From Oscarella lobularis (lineage: Eukaryota; Porifera; Homoscleromorpha; Homosclerophorida; Oscarellidae), in assembly GCF_947507565.1 (NCBI RefSeq), contig NC_089194.1:1426001-1490000 (forward strand): 64,000 nt of DNA, written 5' to 3'. The notes under the pieces were generated by a model. That model made no database searches and was not told the DNA's origin. It saw nothing but the letters and a program-made list of their open reading frames with translations. Position 1 is the stretch's first letter. Every line of letters begins with the position of its first letter. Below, piece by piece: positions 50,171 through 63,700 of this stretch. The position numbers were made by a program, and so were the translations under genes.

Positions 50171-50539
50171 CGCGGTAAACGCACGTGACACTCTCGCACG
50201 AAGTCCCGTGCCTTGTCGACACTTCCCGCCAGATTCGATCACGATTTGACCCTAGGTCTAAAGGAGCTACTGTTGCTTCATTTTATAGCACTTGCTGGAA
50301 ACCGAATTTAATTTGAACGAACACACAAAAACTGTACAAACTACTCGGTCGATAGAGAGTTACTCACGTCTATTTCATTTATGCACTACCAATTCGTCGT
50401 CTTCTTCGTCCTCTTCGTCGTCCTGATCTTATTTCCCGCTGTCGTTAGCGTAATCGTTTTTGTTGTCTTCGTCTCCATAACTTCCTTTGGCTTACCGAGG
50501 ACGACTTCCAAAAGGAATAGATGTAATAATTAAACGTGA
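50171..50539. promoter_or_regulatory. CLASRP upstream region
   Basis: 369 bp between the CLASRP start and the 9-bp array. Contains a TC-rich stretch at 50396-50430 (cgtcgtcttcttcgtcctct). No gene is seen. Confidence 0.45.
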
Positions 50540-52785
50540 TGACGTTGCAAAGGCAAAGGCAAAGGCAAAGGCAAAGGCAAAGGCAAAAGGCAAAGGCAAA
50601 GACGGCTACAACGACTACAAAGGCTACAAGGGCTACAAAGGCTACAAAGGCTACAAAGGCTACAACGGCTACAAAGGCTACAACGGCTACAAAGGCTACA
50701 ACTACTACAAAGGCTACAACGGCTACAAAGGCTACAACGACTACAAAGGCTACAACTGCTACAAAGGCTACAACTGCTACAAAGGCTACAACGGCTACAA
50801 CGACTACAACGGCTACAACGGCTACAACGACTACAACGGCTACAACGGCTGGAACGACTACAACGGCTACAACGGCTACAACGACTACAACGGCTGCAAC
50901 GGCTGCAACGGCTGCAACGGCTACAACGGCTACAACGACTACAACGGCTGCAACGGCTGCAACGACTACAACGGCTGCAACGGCTACAACGGCTACAACG
51001 GCTACAACGGCTGCAACTACTACAACGGCTGCAACTACTACAACGGCTACAACGGCTACAACGGCTGCAACGGCTGCAACGACTACAACGGCTACAACGG
51101 CTGCAACGGCTACAACGGCTACAACGACTACAACGGCTACAACGACTACAACGGCTGCAACGGCTACAACGGCTACAACGGCTACAACGGCTGCAACTAC
51201 TACAACGGCTGCAACTACTACAACGGCTACAACGGCTACAACGGCTACAACGGCTACAACGACTACAACGGCTACAACGGCTGCAACTACTACAACGGCT
51301 GCAACGGCTACAACGGCTACAACGGCTACAACGACTACAACGGCTACAACGGCTACAACGACTACAACGGCTACAACGGCTGCAACGACTACAACGGCTA
51401 CAACGGCTGCAACGGCTACAACGGCTACAACGGCTGCAACGGCTACAACGGCTACAACGGCTACAACGGCTACAACGGCTGCAACTACTACAACGGCTGC
51501 AACTACTACAACGGCTACAACGGCTACAACGGCTGCAACGACTACAACGACTACAACGGCTACAACGACTACAACGGCTGCAAAGGCTACAACGGCTACA
51601 ACGGCTACAACGGCTGCAACGGCTACAACGGCTACAACGGCTACAACGACTACAACGGCTACAACGGCTACAACGGCTGCAAAGGCTACAACGGCTACAA
51701 CTACTACAACGGCTGCAACGGCTGCAACGGCTACAACGGCTACAACGGCTGCAACGACTACAACGGCTACAACGACTACAACGGCTACAACGACTACAAC
51801 GGCTACAACGGCTACAACTACTACAACGGCTACAACGGCTACAACGGCTGCAACGACTACAACGGCTACAACGGCTACAACGACTACAACGGCTACAACG
51901 ACTACAACGGCTACAACGGCTACAACTACTACAACGGCTACAACGGCTACAACGGCTGCAACGGCTGCAACGGCTACAACGGCTGCAACGGCTACAACGG
52001 CTGCAACGGCTACAACGGCTGCAACGGCTACAACGGCTGCAACGGCTACAACGGCTACAACTACTACAACGGCTACAACGGCTACAACGGCTGCAACGGC
52101 TGCAATGACTACAACGGCTGCAACTACTACAACGGCTGCAACGGCTACAACGGCTACAACGGCTACAACGGCTACAACTACTACAACGGCTACAACGGCT
52201 ACAACGGCTGCAATGACTACAACGGCTGCAACTACTACAACGGCTGCAACGGCTACAACGGCTACAACGGCTGCAACGACTACAACGGCTGCAACGGCTA
52301 CAACGGCTACAACGGCTACAACGGCTGCAACGACTACAACGACTACAACGGCTGCAACGGCTACAACGGCTGCAACGGCTACAACGGCTGCAACGACTAC
52401 AACGGCTGCAAAGGCTACAACGGCTACAACGGCTGCAACGGCTACAACGGCTACAACTACTACAACGGCTACAACGGCTACAAAGGCTACAACGGCTACA
52501 AAGGCTACAAAGGCTACAACGGCTACAACGGCTACAACGGCTACAACGGCTACAAAGGCTACAACGACTACAAAGGCTACAACTGCTACAAAGGCTACAA
52601 CTGCTACAAAGGCTACAACTGCTACAAAGGCTACAACTGCTACAAAGGCTACAACTGCTACAAAGGCTACAACGACTACAAAGGCTACAACTGCTACAAA
52701 GGCTACAACGATTACAAAGGCTACAACTGCTACAAAGGCTACAACTGCTACAAAGGCTACAATTGCTACAAAGGCTACAACGACT
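50540..52785. repeat. 2.2-kb array of 9-bp units (ggctacaac) with hexamer head
   Basis: Starts with a caaagg hexamer run (50548-50600), then about 240 copies of a 9-mer ggctacaac. Only a few positions vary: ggc/gac/tac, tac/tgc, and aac/aaa. Copies with aaa (tacaaaggc) cluster at both ends (50610-50790 and 52480-52785) and are rare in the middle. Higher-order blocks recur: ggctgcaactactacaacgg occurs near 51011, 51191 and 51479. All plus frames are open, one of them reading Tyr-Asn-Gly/Asp/Cys, another Thr-Thr-Ala; a minus frame reads Val-Val-Ala. No supported gene encloses it; CLASRP and CFAP61 flank it. Confidence 0.95.
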
Positions 52786-53063
52786 TGACGATTTCGCATG
52801 GTGCAGGGCGATTTATTCCTCGTTTTCCAGCCAAATGGCCGAAGCCCTAGTGGGCGCTAAAGTTTGAACACATGCCCTGCATTCCAAGGAGTCCCACTCC
52901 TGGATCGACTGCGAAAAGAACGAGAGCTCAGTTTTTTCGAACACGTTTCGTTATTTCGTTGCTCTAGTGGGATCGTTCTGATCCGCCTCAATTCGCACAG
53001 TAATTGAATTAGACAATTTCTATAGTACGACTGACTGAACTAGTAGAAAATGTCATGCACTAG

Positions 53064-56000
53064 CTAGATCATCTGCTGCCTCGCGTACATCGACAGATGG
53101 TACCGGTTATAGGAGAGAAAGCTAAAGATGCGCTTATCTATCATTGCCTTGACGGATGACGAGCCGTAGTTGCGCGTCAACGCGTCTTCATCCAATGGAG
53201 CGAGCTAGGTAGGAGTAAGATGGGGGAGGAGACACGTGCACGGCATGTGTTGATTACCTCCTTGTCGACTTTCAAAAGATTTCGCACGTGCTCTTCAAGG
53301 GAAGGCGTATCAGGGTCCTTGGAGAAGAATAAAAAATAATTCTAGAGACTTGACCTTGTTTCTTACCGTCCTTGTTGCAGCAATTTCTCGCAGTTCGCTT
53401 TGAAAGTCTCTAAAGCGATCGTGGAAGACAGCCAAGACCCATGGCTCGCGAAAAAAGCTACCAAAGAGCAGAACGTGCATGCCAGCATATGCATGGCCTT
53501 TTTTTATATATTATGACTCACCTGTAAAAATCCTTTATTAGACCTTCTTCGTAGCGGTCTACCATTCTGTTGAGATATTTCTCGTTTAGATTGTATAAGC
53601 AAATAAGATTGCTTGCGTCCAAATCCTGTGATCACTGTACTACTGTTGTTTTATTAACTGCGTGACGTTTTCCTACCTGTTTTGTGAGACACGTGATTTC
53701 GTGAACCCTGTTAAATTTATCAATTTTGATTTGAAAATATCCGCTGTCCGAGTTCTCGGTCACGAGCACATTCTCCTAAGGGAAACCGGCACTAAAAATT
53801 AAAGGCACTGGCTACTACGTATACAAACCCCCGGAGGTTTCGTTTCTGACACTGCTGGAGGCCGAATGTGCAGATAAAAGTAGTCTCCTATAGTAGGGAG
53901 ATTTACGAGGGAGACATCGTATTTACATTTTTCAAAAACCTGGCAATCGTGCTCCAGTAATCTTGGGCTGAGAAAATGAGGGTATTAGAGGAGGCCTCTG
54001 ACTCGCAGCATCGTTTTGGACAGAAGGCTCAGAAACAGGGTCATAATCGCGAAGAACAGACGACGCCAACTAGGGAATACATCGTATGCATATCCTACAC
54101 TATTTCGACTCAAAATATTTACTCTTTTTCCGACTTCTCGCGAATTGAAATGCCCAAAACTCCTACGAGAATAATTTTGAACGTTTCATTTATTAAATTA
54201 AATTCAATACCATTCGTCCGCGTGATAACGTCGCGCGAATTTTGTCAGCGATCCGGCACCGCGAATCGACGCGTCGTTCGTCCGAAAATCGGCGTCCACA
54301 ACGAGTCGGCCGTCGAAAACGAGACAGCAGTCGTTAATGGCTTAAAGTTTAGTAACTATTTATAGGAACTTGCACATGAATCAAGGAAGGAGACCTCTAA
54401 ATACGTCGTAGTCAATTCCTCGACGGTCAAATGCAAAAAATGCCTGCAATGCAATAGTTTATTCTAACTTCTCTATTGACTTTTTTTAGATTTGATTGCC
54501 TTGCAGTGGAGTTCAAGTTTGCCGTCGGTTCCCTGAGTGAAGTGGGCGACATCATCCGTTTCGTTCCACGAAGTAAATAGGAAATTTTCGCGAACAGAAA
54601 CTCCTACGACTACACATTGAAAAACGAAGCGCTTGCACGATTTTCTAACCGCGTTCTCGTAGCTCCTTCTCCACCAGTTCGGCCACAGTTGCGTTACCGA
54701 AGCACGCGGACGCCTCTAGCGGCGGCTTTACGAATTCTATCTGTTCGCCTTTCAATCCAAGGCTAAGGAGCCCCTCGACTGTGCTGTAGGCGGAGAGGGA
54801 GTTCCCATAGACAATAGCATGGTCTAACACAACTTTTCCTTATCTAAAAAGTCTATTTTTTCGCTCCTATTACCTTCAGTGTCAAGGCAGGCTTTCTTGA
54901 TAAATGTCGTGGCGTCTCGGCAGTCTTTCTCGTCGTTTAGTGCAAAAATGCTTTTAGGTTTAGGAGTTACGCTCGTTTGATATTGAACGCCAGTACACAA
55001 GATAAGGAGATCGTATGGAAGCTCGGCTCCGCTGCTCACTATCGCCATTTTTCGCTCCCTTATCGTTAGCCAATCAACAGCGGGACGAGATACTTTGACA
55101 GAGGCCTACCTGTCTATCGCAACAATTTTTCCTCGTACTACGTTTACCCACGTCGCTAGGGAAGCCTGTGCTAGTTCCGAAGAACTGAAGCAGTGACTGA
55201 ATATTGGACTTAGTGCTAATAAACTAACGGTGCTCCAAGCAAACTTACCTTGTTGGAAGCATTGTCTGCTCTTTGGGAAGACCGTTTGGGGACACGAGAA
55301 TAAGATTGTTGAAACGAAGATGAGGACTAAATTAAAAAATGCGTAATTTCTGACGTCAGTTCACCAGGTGTTTCATACCTGAAGCAGAGAGACTCTAGAA
55401 AGGAAAGACCAACGTCGGACGCGCCCACGACTACAATTCTAGCATTGATCGTGATCTAAAAAAACCATAGAGTTGCTTACAAAAACTCGGAATTGTATGG
55501 GTGCAAACCTTAGGCTCAAGAGTCAGCTTTCGATTCAAGTGATACAAAGCAAAGGGGTCCTAGAAACGAGCCCATTTTATAGAACATTCTGCAAGTCTTA
55601 CACTTTTCTACCATTTTTTTCAATATCCTCTCAGACGGCGCATTCTCGCCTAATCGATCCAAAGGATAGACTATCTGTCGACGCCCTCTACAAAAATCAG
55701 TACAGTACTACAAGCATCAAAACCATTTTCCCATATCAATACCTGACTGGAATCAAGTCATTTATACACGTGGCAAGGCTATAGGTCTTGATCTATACAG
55801 ATACTAGGTAATGCAGCAACTTTATACAGGGTTTGTCATGTCCATAAGAACCGACAACCCTCCAAACAAGCTGGCCCTACCTCCGCCGACTCGCTACTGC
55901 TCGGATAAATAGGATAGTACATGCAAGATTTTCGCGACAGACGAAGAAGCTCTTTGAGCACGTGCTTCGTGTAGTGACCAAACACGGGATTCAAGACGAA

Positions 56001-59000
56001 GTGATGAAGACGCGCGTGCTCTTCACGCCGATGATGGGCGTAATAGACGAATCCTTCCACGTTGTAATGCGAGCGAATGTACTCTATGTTCTAAAAACGA
56101 CGGTGTTTGTAAGCGATTCGCGGAGATCGCGTTATTTTCCTTACCCTCTCTTGTCTGACGACAAAGACGCCTATAATCTGCGTTTGGCATTCGGCAACAA
56201 AGACAGAAAGAGGCGTGCTTCCCTGGGACTTAGGTTTGACTAAGAATACGGCACGCGTCTATCTTCCATATACCTCGTCTTGGGGATCTCGTCCGGCTTT
56301 GTTATATTGATCGACATCGCTAGGATAAGACATTTAAGTGGTTGCTATGCTTTTTTTTGAAAATTCTGACTTCAGAATTCCTTCTGAATTGTCTATTCCC
56401 TTTATGGTGGACTCAATTCCTTCTCGATCGGACGGCGTACATTGTCGTACTATTACGTCGCTAAGAGGAAACGCTATCTAGTCTAAAATTTACCTATGTA
56501 TCTTCTTTTTTACTCTAATAAGCTGCAGCGATGAGCAATGTAGAGCTCTTGATGCAGAGTCGAAGTCGGCTTTGGAGTGACTCTCTGATGTATGAGGATA
56601 TAGGCTTAGAAGCGAGGCATTGGGAACGTACGGTGAAATTTTGTAGGAGAGGATATTCTGGCGTTGTGTGGGGTTGCGTGATAATACAGAAGTCTTTGTC
56701 CTGGAAAGATCTCCAAAAAATAATCAACCCATTTATATAGAAATCGTACCGGAAAGAGGTCAAAGGCCGCCGGTAATAGATCCACAGATCTAGAAAGGCA
56801 AAGCTAGACAAATAAACGAAGTCTTTGTATCTCTTTACCTCATCTCATAGCGTTCGTCGATGCAAAACAATTGGACGCAAAAGGCGTTCTCTGTGCCTTT
56901 GTATATTGGTATTTGGATAGTTTTCTTTGGCTTCTAAACAGTCAATTGAATCGATACGTGAGATATTTCGTCATCTCACCTGAGGCTCGACGGAGCGCTC
57001 TCTGACAGAACTCTATTAAAATTTTTCATAGAGTTGCTAAACTTATTGTGTTAAAATCTTTACTTTGACGTTTGCCCCCGTAGTTGCTACGCTAACTCCG
57101 CTGGCGGTAGCCAGTGAATTTTGGCTAATTAATGAAACTAAGCTTTCAATGTCGTCGGATTCAGATTGATGGAATGTCACCTTATGACAGATAGACGCGT
57201 TCTAGTTGTATCTGCAAGACTCAGCTGGCTTTCTACTAATCAACGTGACTAACACTCTTTTTCCACGATTACAAATCTCACCAATTAACGAACGACTTTG
57301 ACCGCTTCAAAAAAGACACTATTACGTCAATTAATTCGAAAATTAGCTTGATACCTTGAAAGAGCACTGGCTGGACGGCTAACGCAATCTGTCAATACTA
57401 TCATAGCAAACTCACTGTAAAAGTAAATGCAACGACTGTACCTTGCTTTGCGCCCGTGGCTACAGACGCTGGCCTTAAAAATCAAATCAAAATCCATACA
57501 GGAGCACTTGAATGTCCTAACCTGCTCTCCTGTTCCGTCTCCGACAAAAGAGACGTAAGTGAAGACTTACTTGATTCTATAAAACTACGCTTAGAAGCAT
57601 GGAAAGTGGACAGGGTCTACTTTTATATAGACATCTCAATCTAGGTTCGTATGTATATCAATTATTCTGTTATGAACCGGGGCTCTCTTTCAGGTAAAAA
57701 GAGATACTGAACGTTAATGCTTTTTAGTGAAACTCATTGTGCACGTTTTTCTAGCAGCTAAAATTTTTCCGCTCAAAGTATTCGTCCGGCTCCTGTCCAT
57801 GCGCCTGAACCGCAAGCGTCGCTTGCGCGCAACGAATTGGAGACATTTGCCTCCCAAAAGTGGGCGTTCCCGCCTACGCTATATTATGCGCGAGTGGCGT
57901 TCGTTGCGCCTGAACCGCAAGCGCCGCTCGCGCGCAACGAATTGGAGACACTTACCCCTCGAAAGTGGGCGTTCCCGCCAACATTACAAAGTACTTTTTA
58001 TGCGAGAGTGGCGTTCCTTGCGCCTGAACCGCAAGCGCCGCTCGCGCGCAACGAAAGGGAGAGACTTGCCCTTCAAAAGTAGGCGTTCCCCCCAACGCTA
58101 CAGAGTACTTTTTATGCGCGAGTGGCGTTCCTTGCGCCTGAATCGCAAGCGCCGCTCGCGCGCAACGAATTGAAGACACTTGTCACTCGCCTCAAAACCG
58201 TTTTGCCCGTTCTCTCGCCTCAAAACCGTTTTGCCCGTTCTCTCGCCTCAAAACTGTTTCGCCCGTTTTCGCGCATCAAAACTGTTTCGCCCGTTCTCTC
58301 GCCTCAAAACTGTTTCGCCCGTTCTCTCGCCCCAAAACTACTGTATTGCAATCGTTTTCGCGCATCAAAACTGTTTTGCCCGTTCTCTCGCCTCAAAACT
58401 GTGTAGCCCGTTATCTCGAATCAAAACTGTTTCGCCCGTTCTCTCGCTTCAAAACTGTTTTGCCCGTTCTCTCGCCCCCAAACTACTGTATCGCAATCGT
58501 TTTCGCGCATCAAAACTGTGTAGCCCGTTATCTCGCCTCAAAACTGTTTCGCCCGTTCTCTCGCCTCAAAACTGTTTCGCCCGTTCTCTCGCCCCAAAAC
58601 TACTGTATTGCAATCGTTTTCGCGCATCAAAACTGTTTTGCCCGTTCTCTCGCCTCAAAACTGTTTTGCCCGCGTTCTCTCGCCCCAAAACTATTGCGAT
58701 CGTTTTCGCGCCTCAAAACTGTTTTGCCCGTTATCTCGCCTCAAAACTGTGTAGCCCGTTCTCTCGCCTCCGTTCTCTCGCCTCAAAACTGTTTCGCCTG
58801 TTCTCTCGCCTCAAAACTGTTTTGCCCGTTCTCTCGCCTCAAAACTGTTTCGCCCGTTCTGCTCCATCTGATAAGTACTGGTAAACGCTGGGTATTTATA
58901 CTCATACGCGACTGGGACCGAGCGACTGCAACTATTCACAACCAAAAAGAGCTTCGTTTAAGCCGAAACATCTGCCAATCGGCCGCAAATGCAATTCTGA

Positions 59001-60627
59001 CCAAAACAACGAACGAAATTTTGTTGAAAATCAATTCAAACGCGAAAAAATAACAAAGAATGTGTGCTACGTGCGTCGGGCACGCCCTGTCACGCGATAT
59101 TGACGTCGCGTTGCTACGAAATGCCCTAATACGCGAAGTAGACGCGATGAATCGGTCGCAAAATGCATTGTGGGTCTATTCTAAAGATATTGAGTCGCTA
59201 TTTGGACGCCAAAAGCGAACGCAAACGGAGTAACGGCAGTACGCTTGGTCAGCAAAATCAAGGTGCTACATAACGAGCAAGCCAAACGTGCGTTACGCGT
59301 GATGCGCAAACAATCCGACGTAGCTAAGACTATTCGACCCTTTTCTCGTCAAATTAGACGCGTAAGGCGTTTCTCCCGCTCTCAATCTAACGTGAGTTCG
59401 AGTTTGAGACGCCTAATGCCTTTCTAAACCCGTTTTCTATTATTCCCACAGCTTGGGGTGACGAAAACTAAGGGTTCTCGTAGATCCGTACCTGTAGCTG
59501 TTCTCTCTTCCCACGTGTCCGCTTCGTTCACTTTCCTCAAGCCGTGAAAGGGCCCCAATTCAAAGCAGGACGCAAGCAAGTCGACGTTGACTTCAGCACT
59601 AAGACTCATAAAAGCGATGGCTGTTCCTTCAACCTTAATTTTTAAAAAATCGTCTAGAAGATGTCCATTAGAAGTTTTCGTATTACTTCTGCTACAATTG
59701 CTTTGTGGTAGTCGTCCTGAGCTTCGATTAATTCAGCCAAGAAATAATCACCTAATTAAAAAATTATTTAAAAAAACTTAAAAATATTTAATCAAACCGT
59801 AGGTTGACGACAAAACGTCATTTTGTTTGTTAAATATTGGAGTCAAATCGTCGTGATCTTCCACTCTGAGAATATAATTCAAATATAACTTCCGCTTAAA
59901 TATTTGTTACGCCGTACCTGGCCGGTCTAATGTGAAGCACTGGGCAATACGAATGCCTATTGGCCAGTCGAATTTCATACGAAACCGACTCAGGAGTTTC
60001 GGTTACGAGTGGGAAAAGTTCGTTGAGAGCGAGAGAAGCATCTTTTTGAACGGGACCCCGTGAACGTTTAGGAAGGTTTCGAGTCGTAAAGGGACGACTT
60101 ACTGGGGAGAATGTCTTTTGGGGGTGTAAAGACTACGTAGTGTGCAGTGGGAACGGCGTTGAAGACCGCGTGGAGAATTTCGCGTGTTATTCCTTCCGTA
60201 TAGCCCGCTCGAGCGACGAGAACGTGGCAGAAGAGAGTGTTGATGGGCTGCCGAAGAAAGGATCCCCTATGTGGTGTCATTTATGGGCCAGAACTTACCT
60301 TGCAATGGGATATCGAAGGTTTTTCTCGCGCCCACGACTCCCACGCGGTCGGATCGACGCTTTTTACGTTCGGATAATCGTAGAATGACGCGTGGCCGAC
60401 GATTTCGCCGAGATCGTTCGAGACTGTCACGGAGAAAACCGCCTTTTCTCTAAAATCAGTTACCATAGAAACAAGAGGGAGCTCTTCGTCGTTTTGACTT
60501 GCATCGTTCCGATGATGTTGAAGCGGCCAAAAAGAGATCGCGTCTCGTCTGTTGTGATAGCTTCGATGCCTTTAGCGTCTGCGATTTCCGCACGACGCAC
60601 GTAGATGACCTCTGTGTCTTCGGCCAT
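53064..60627 (-). CDS. CFAP61: CFAP61, cilia and flagella associated protein 61
   Basis: ATG at 60627 gives [20 protein letters not shown], then [13 protein letters not shown] and a GNAT-like N-terminal domain ([41 protein letters not shown]). Later exons include [52 protein letters not shown] and a Rossmann-like part ([16 protein letters not shown]-type block near 55430, [38 protein letters not shown]). The last exon ends MYARQQMI at 53064. It is an axonemal protein of the calmodulin/spoke-associated complex. Many short exons; one large intron at roughly 57.6-59.4 kb is filled with tandem arrays. Several middle exons are placed only approximately. Confidence 0.88.
57801..58175. repeat. 105-114-bp tandem repeat, about 3.5 copies, CFAP61 intron
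   Basis: Units begin gcgcctgaaccgcaagcg at 57801, 57906, 58020 and 58134 (the last with aat for aac). Each contains cgcgcaacgaattggagaca and a tatgcgcgagtggcgttc block. The open frames across it are repeat artefacts. Confidence 0.9.
58184..58861. repeat. 28-bp tandem array in CFAP61 intron
   Basis: About 24 copies of ctcgcctcaaaactgtttcg followed by cccgttct, directly after the previous array. A recurrent longer variant (ccccaaaactactgtattgc followed by aatcgttttcgcgcatc) occurs about four times and gives a second-order periodicity. Confidence 0.93.
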
Positions 60628-60764
60628 AGTGACGTTGCTAGGACAAATAATAGCAACGCGCGTTAGGTAATACAAAATAAAAAAATTGAAAACACAACTG
60701 AAAAATGCAATACAAAACGTTAAAAACCGCTTATGTCACGCGTGCAAAAAATACTTCTTATTCT

Positions 60765-63700
60765 TATTTCCTTTTCGCGCCAAAGAGAGATCCCAGCTTA
60801 CTCTTTTTCTTCTCCTTCATCTTAGCTGCGGCGACAGTTGCAACTGCCGCTGTAGCCACCGCGGACGTTGCATGGCTCTTGCGCGTGTCAACGGGAGTAG
60901 AGGAGGGCACGGACGAGGAAGGAGCAGCAGGAAAAACCTCCTAGGAATAAAAAACAGTATGACTGCATGAAAAACGCAGAAGAAGTAAAGGAACCTTCTC
61001 ACGAACAGGTGCAACAGCTAAAAAAGAGAATTAGACAAGTTTCAAAGCATTCGAGATCTTACTGCGAAGTGCAGGCCCTCCGCTGATCTTGCTAACCCAG
61101 ACTGACATTTCCTCGTGACTCGTAGCAGCAAACAGGTACTCAGCCCCATTATTCAATCTAAAAACCAGATGATATAAAGGAAATACGTCATATACATGTA
61201 CTAAACAAAAAAACCTAAGTCTCAAAGTATTCTTTCGCTTCGTGTAGTCTCGAGCCACTTCGCAATTTCCCTGACTGACGTTAATTGCCGGGACAGCGGA
61301 GACATTCTAAACAGAAAACGATAACGTAGACACCTTTGAGATTATAGGACTGCGACTGTTACTCACACTGTGATAATCACGCTGATCCTTATAGAATTGC
61401 AATAGCTGGCCAACCAGAACGCAGTAGTAAGCTTTCCACGATCGCGCCCCAGCCTGCAGAGCACTCTGCTCAACCAACTTCCATTTATTCTCCTTCTTCG
61501 CTTACTTTACGTCCACCTTCGTCTAGCACGTTCTTTCTCTCCAAGATGCCTTCCTGTAGTGGTGCTGATCGTTTCGCGACGGGAACTTCCTTTCTTGGTG
61601 CCGGTTCTCTCGCAATTGGAATGTCCTGAGAGTCGGTAATCACAAATAGCGATCAAAATAACTAATTGAATACCTTTTCGGGCATTTCAGTCACAACCTT
61701 TCGGACAACTGTCGATTCTTTGACGATGGAAACGTCCTAGAGTTCGGTCGTGGATAAAAGAAGCGATTGAAATGGTTCTGAATACTTTTTCGGAGCTTTC
61801 AACTACAGTTTTAGTGACGACTTTCGTCTGCTCCTCTTGCAAACGCTTCTGCATTTCAATTCTAGCCAATTCCTGTGAACAAATTCAATGTAATTGTTAT
61901 TATGATGATTTTTCGAGACCAACCTCTTTTTCTTTTCTTCGCCTTTCCATCTCTTTTTCCCGTTCCAGCTGTTGCTGCTGCTGTTGCATCCGTTGTTCCC
62001 GCTCTCTTCTCTCTTTCTCCCTTATTTCGCGTTGCTCTTTCTCCCTCATCTGCCTCTCCGACTCCAAAATTCGCAATTCTTCTAACCGCCTCTCTTCCTC
62101 TTCGGCTTCTCTTTTCTTTCTCGCCTCTTCTTCCCTCTCCAAACGCTCCATTTCCTCTCTCCTCACCTCTTCCTCCCGATAAAGCCTCACCTCCTTCTCC
62201 ATCTAACAACCTCACCTATAGAAAAACCCCGAAACACCAAAAAACTCCCCTACTTCTGTTTCCCTATTCAAAGCGTTGAATTTCTCCTCCTGAGCGGCCA
62301 ACGTCTTTTCAAAATCGGCCTGCTTTTTCAGCAAAGCTTCGACCGCCTCCAACGAGTCTCCTAACTCTTCCCCAGCCAAAAACGCCTCCCGCATCCCAAT
62401 CCAACCCTCAGCTTGCTCGGCATCGCGCCGAAACAGCTGCACGTCCAAACTCAGCTCATACTCCTTCTGCTTCTCCTTCCAAAGAGCGACCAAATCGCCA
62501 CGTGCTTTCTTCAGAGTGGCCATCTTTTCCTTGATATCGCCCCTAGCGTAGTGACCGGCCAAAACGAGCTCATTGCCGCGATCCGTGAATTTATCAAAGT
62601 CGATTTTTCGCGCGTCCATTTCAGCTTTGTGCTCTTTGTGCCGAGCGGTGAGAGCTTCGGCGCCGAGAACGTCGCACGCCAAATCGTCGGCTAATATCAG
62701 AGATTTCATATCATTAATCCACGAACTAATCAAGAAGCCTGTATTATTGAAAAAATTCAAATATTTTTATCTAAATTCTTACCTGACGGTTCGGAATTCG
62801 TTTAGATATCGTTGAAGTTGCTCCGATTGGCCTAATTTTGCCTGCCTTGCCGTCGCCTTGTGAACAAGCGCGTTCCACGCTTCGTGCATCTCCGCCAAAC
62901 GAAATTCAATCTGTTCCGACATTTCGGAAAGTTCCGCCGTCAATCTCTCCGCCTCGACGCCCAATTTTTCGACTCGTTCCTCCAACACAGTTAAATCACG
63001 CTAAAAAATTAAGTATTATTGACGCACTTCCCGCACACCACTCTCACCTCAAAGCCTTCGTGTTTTCGTTGGAGGGCCTGCACCGTTGCCAAGTCGCGAC
63101 CGTAATCCTCCGATAGAGCGGCATCCTTTTCCGATATCCTCGCCTTCGTTTCGTCGACGTCGCGATTGAACGCGTGAATTTCTCGCGCGTTTGCGAGCGC
63201 CTCCACGCGCAGCGACGTCGCCTCGTTCACGTCCTGCCAAGCTTGTCGTACCTGTTCCATTTTGTCGGCGATGAGATCGCGATTGAAATGCTCGTCGCTA
63301 ATGAGACGCTGCGCCAAATCGTCGACGGCGACGACGCGCTCTTCCGAAGCGAGAAGATCGCGTGCGAAATCGTCAAAATTCTTCTGCAAAATCTGCGCAG
63401 AAATTAAATATTTAATTAATTAATTTTTCTCGTATCTTGCCTCGCAATGTTCCAAATCGTTTCCGTACTCTTCCGATGCGGCAACGCGTTCCTTTTCGGA
63501 TATCCAAGCCTCGACTTCAGCGGCTTCTCGGTTGAATTCGTGCAGTTTTTGAGACTCTTTCAAACGCAACGCTCGCACGTTGCAAAGACGCATCATTTTC
63601 TTGTACTTCTCTTCAACTGCGGCCTTATTGAAATTATAATACTATGACTCTCGTCGTCTAGTAATATAAATTCTATTCACACCTGTTTCCCGGTTATGTT

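Noticed and set aside
50445-52850. Three ORFs of 750-787 codons over the 9-bp array
   Set aside because: A 9-bp unit without stops keeps frames open by itself. Two begin at non-ATG codons or at arbitrary ATGs, and no splice or flanking coding evidence supports any.
57727-59053. Overlapping ORFs of 148-235 codons in the CFAP61 intron
   Set aside because: They follow the periodicity of the tandem arrays and lie on the strand opposite CFAP61.
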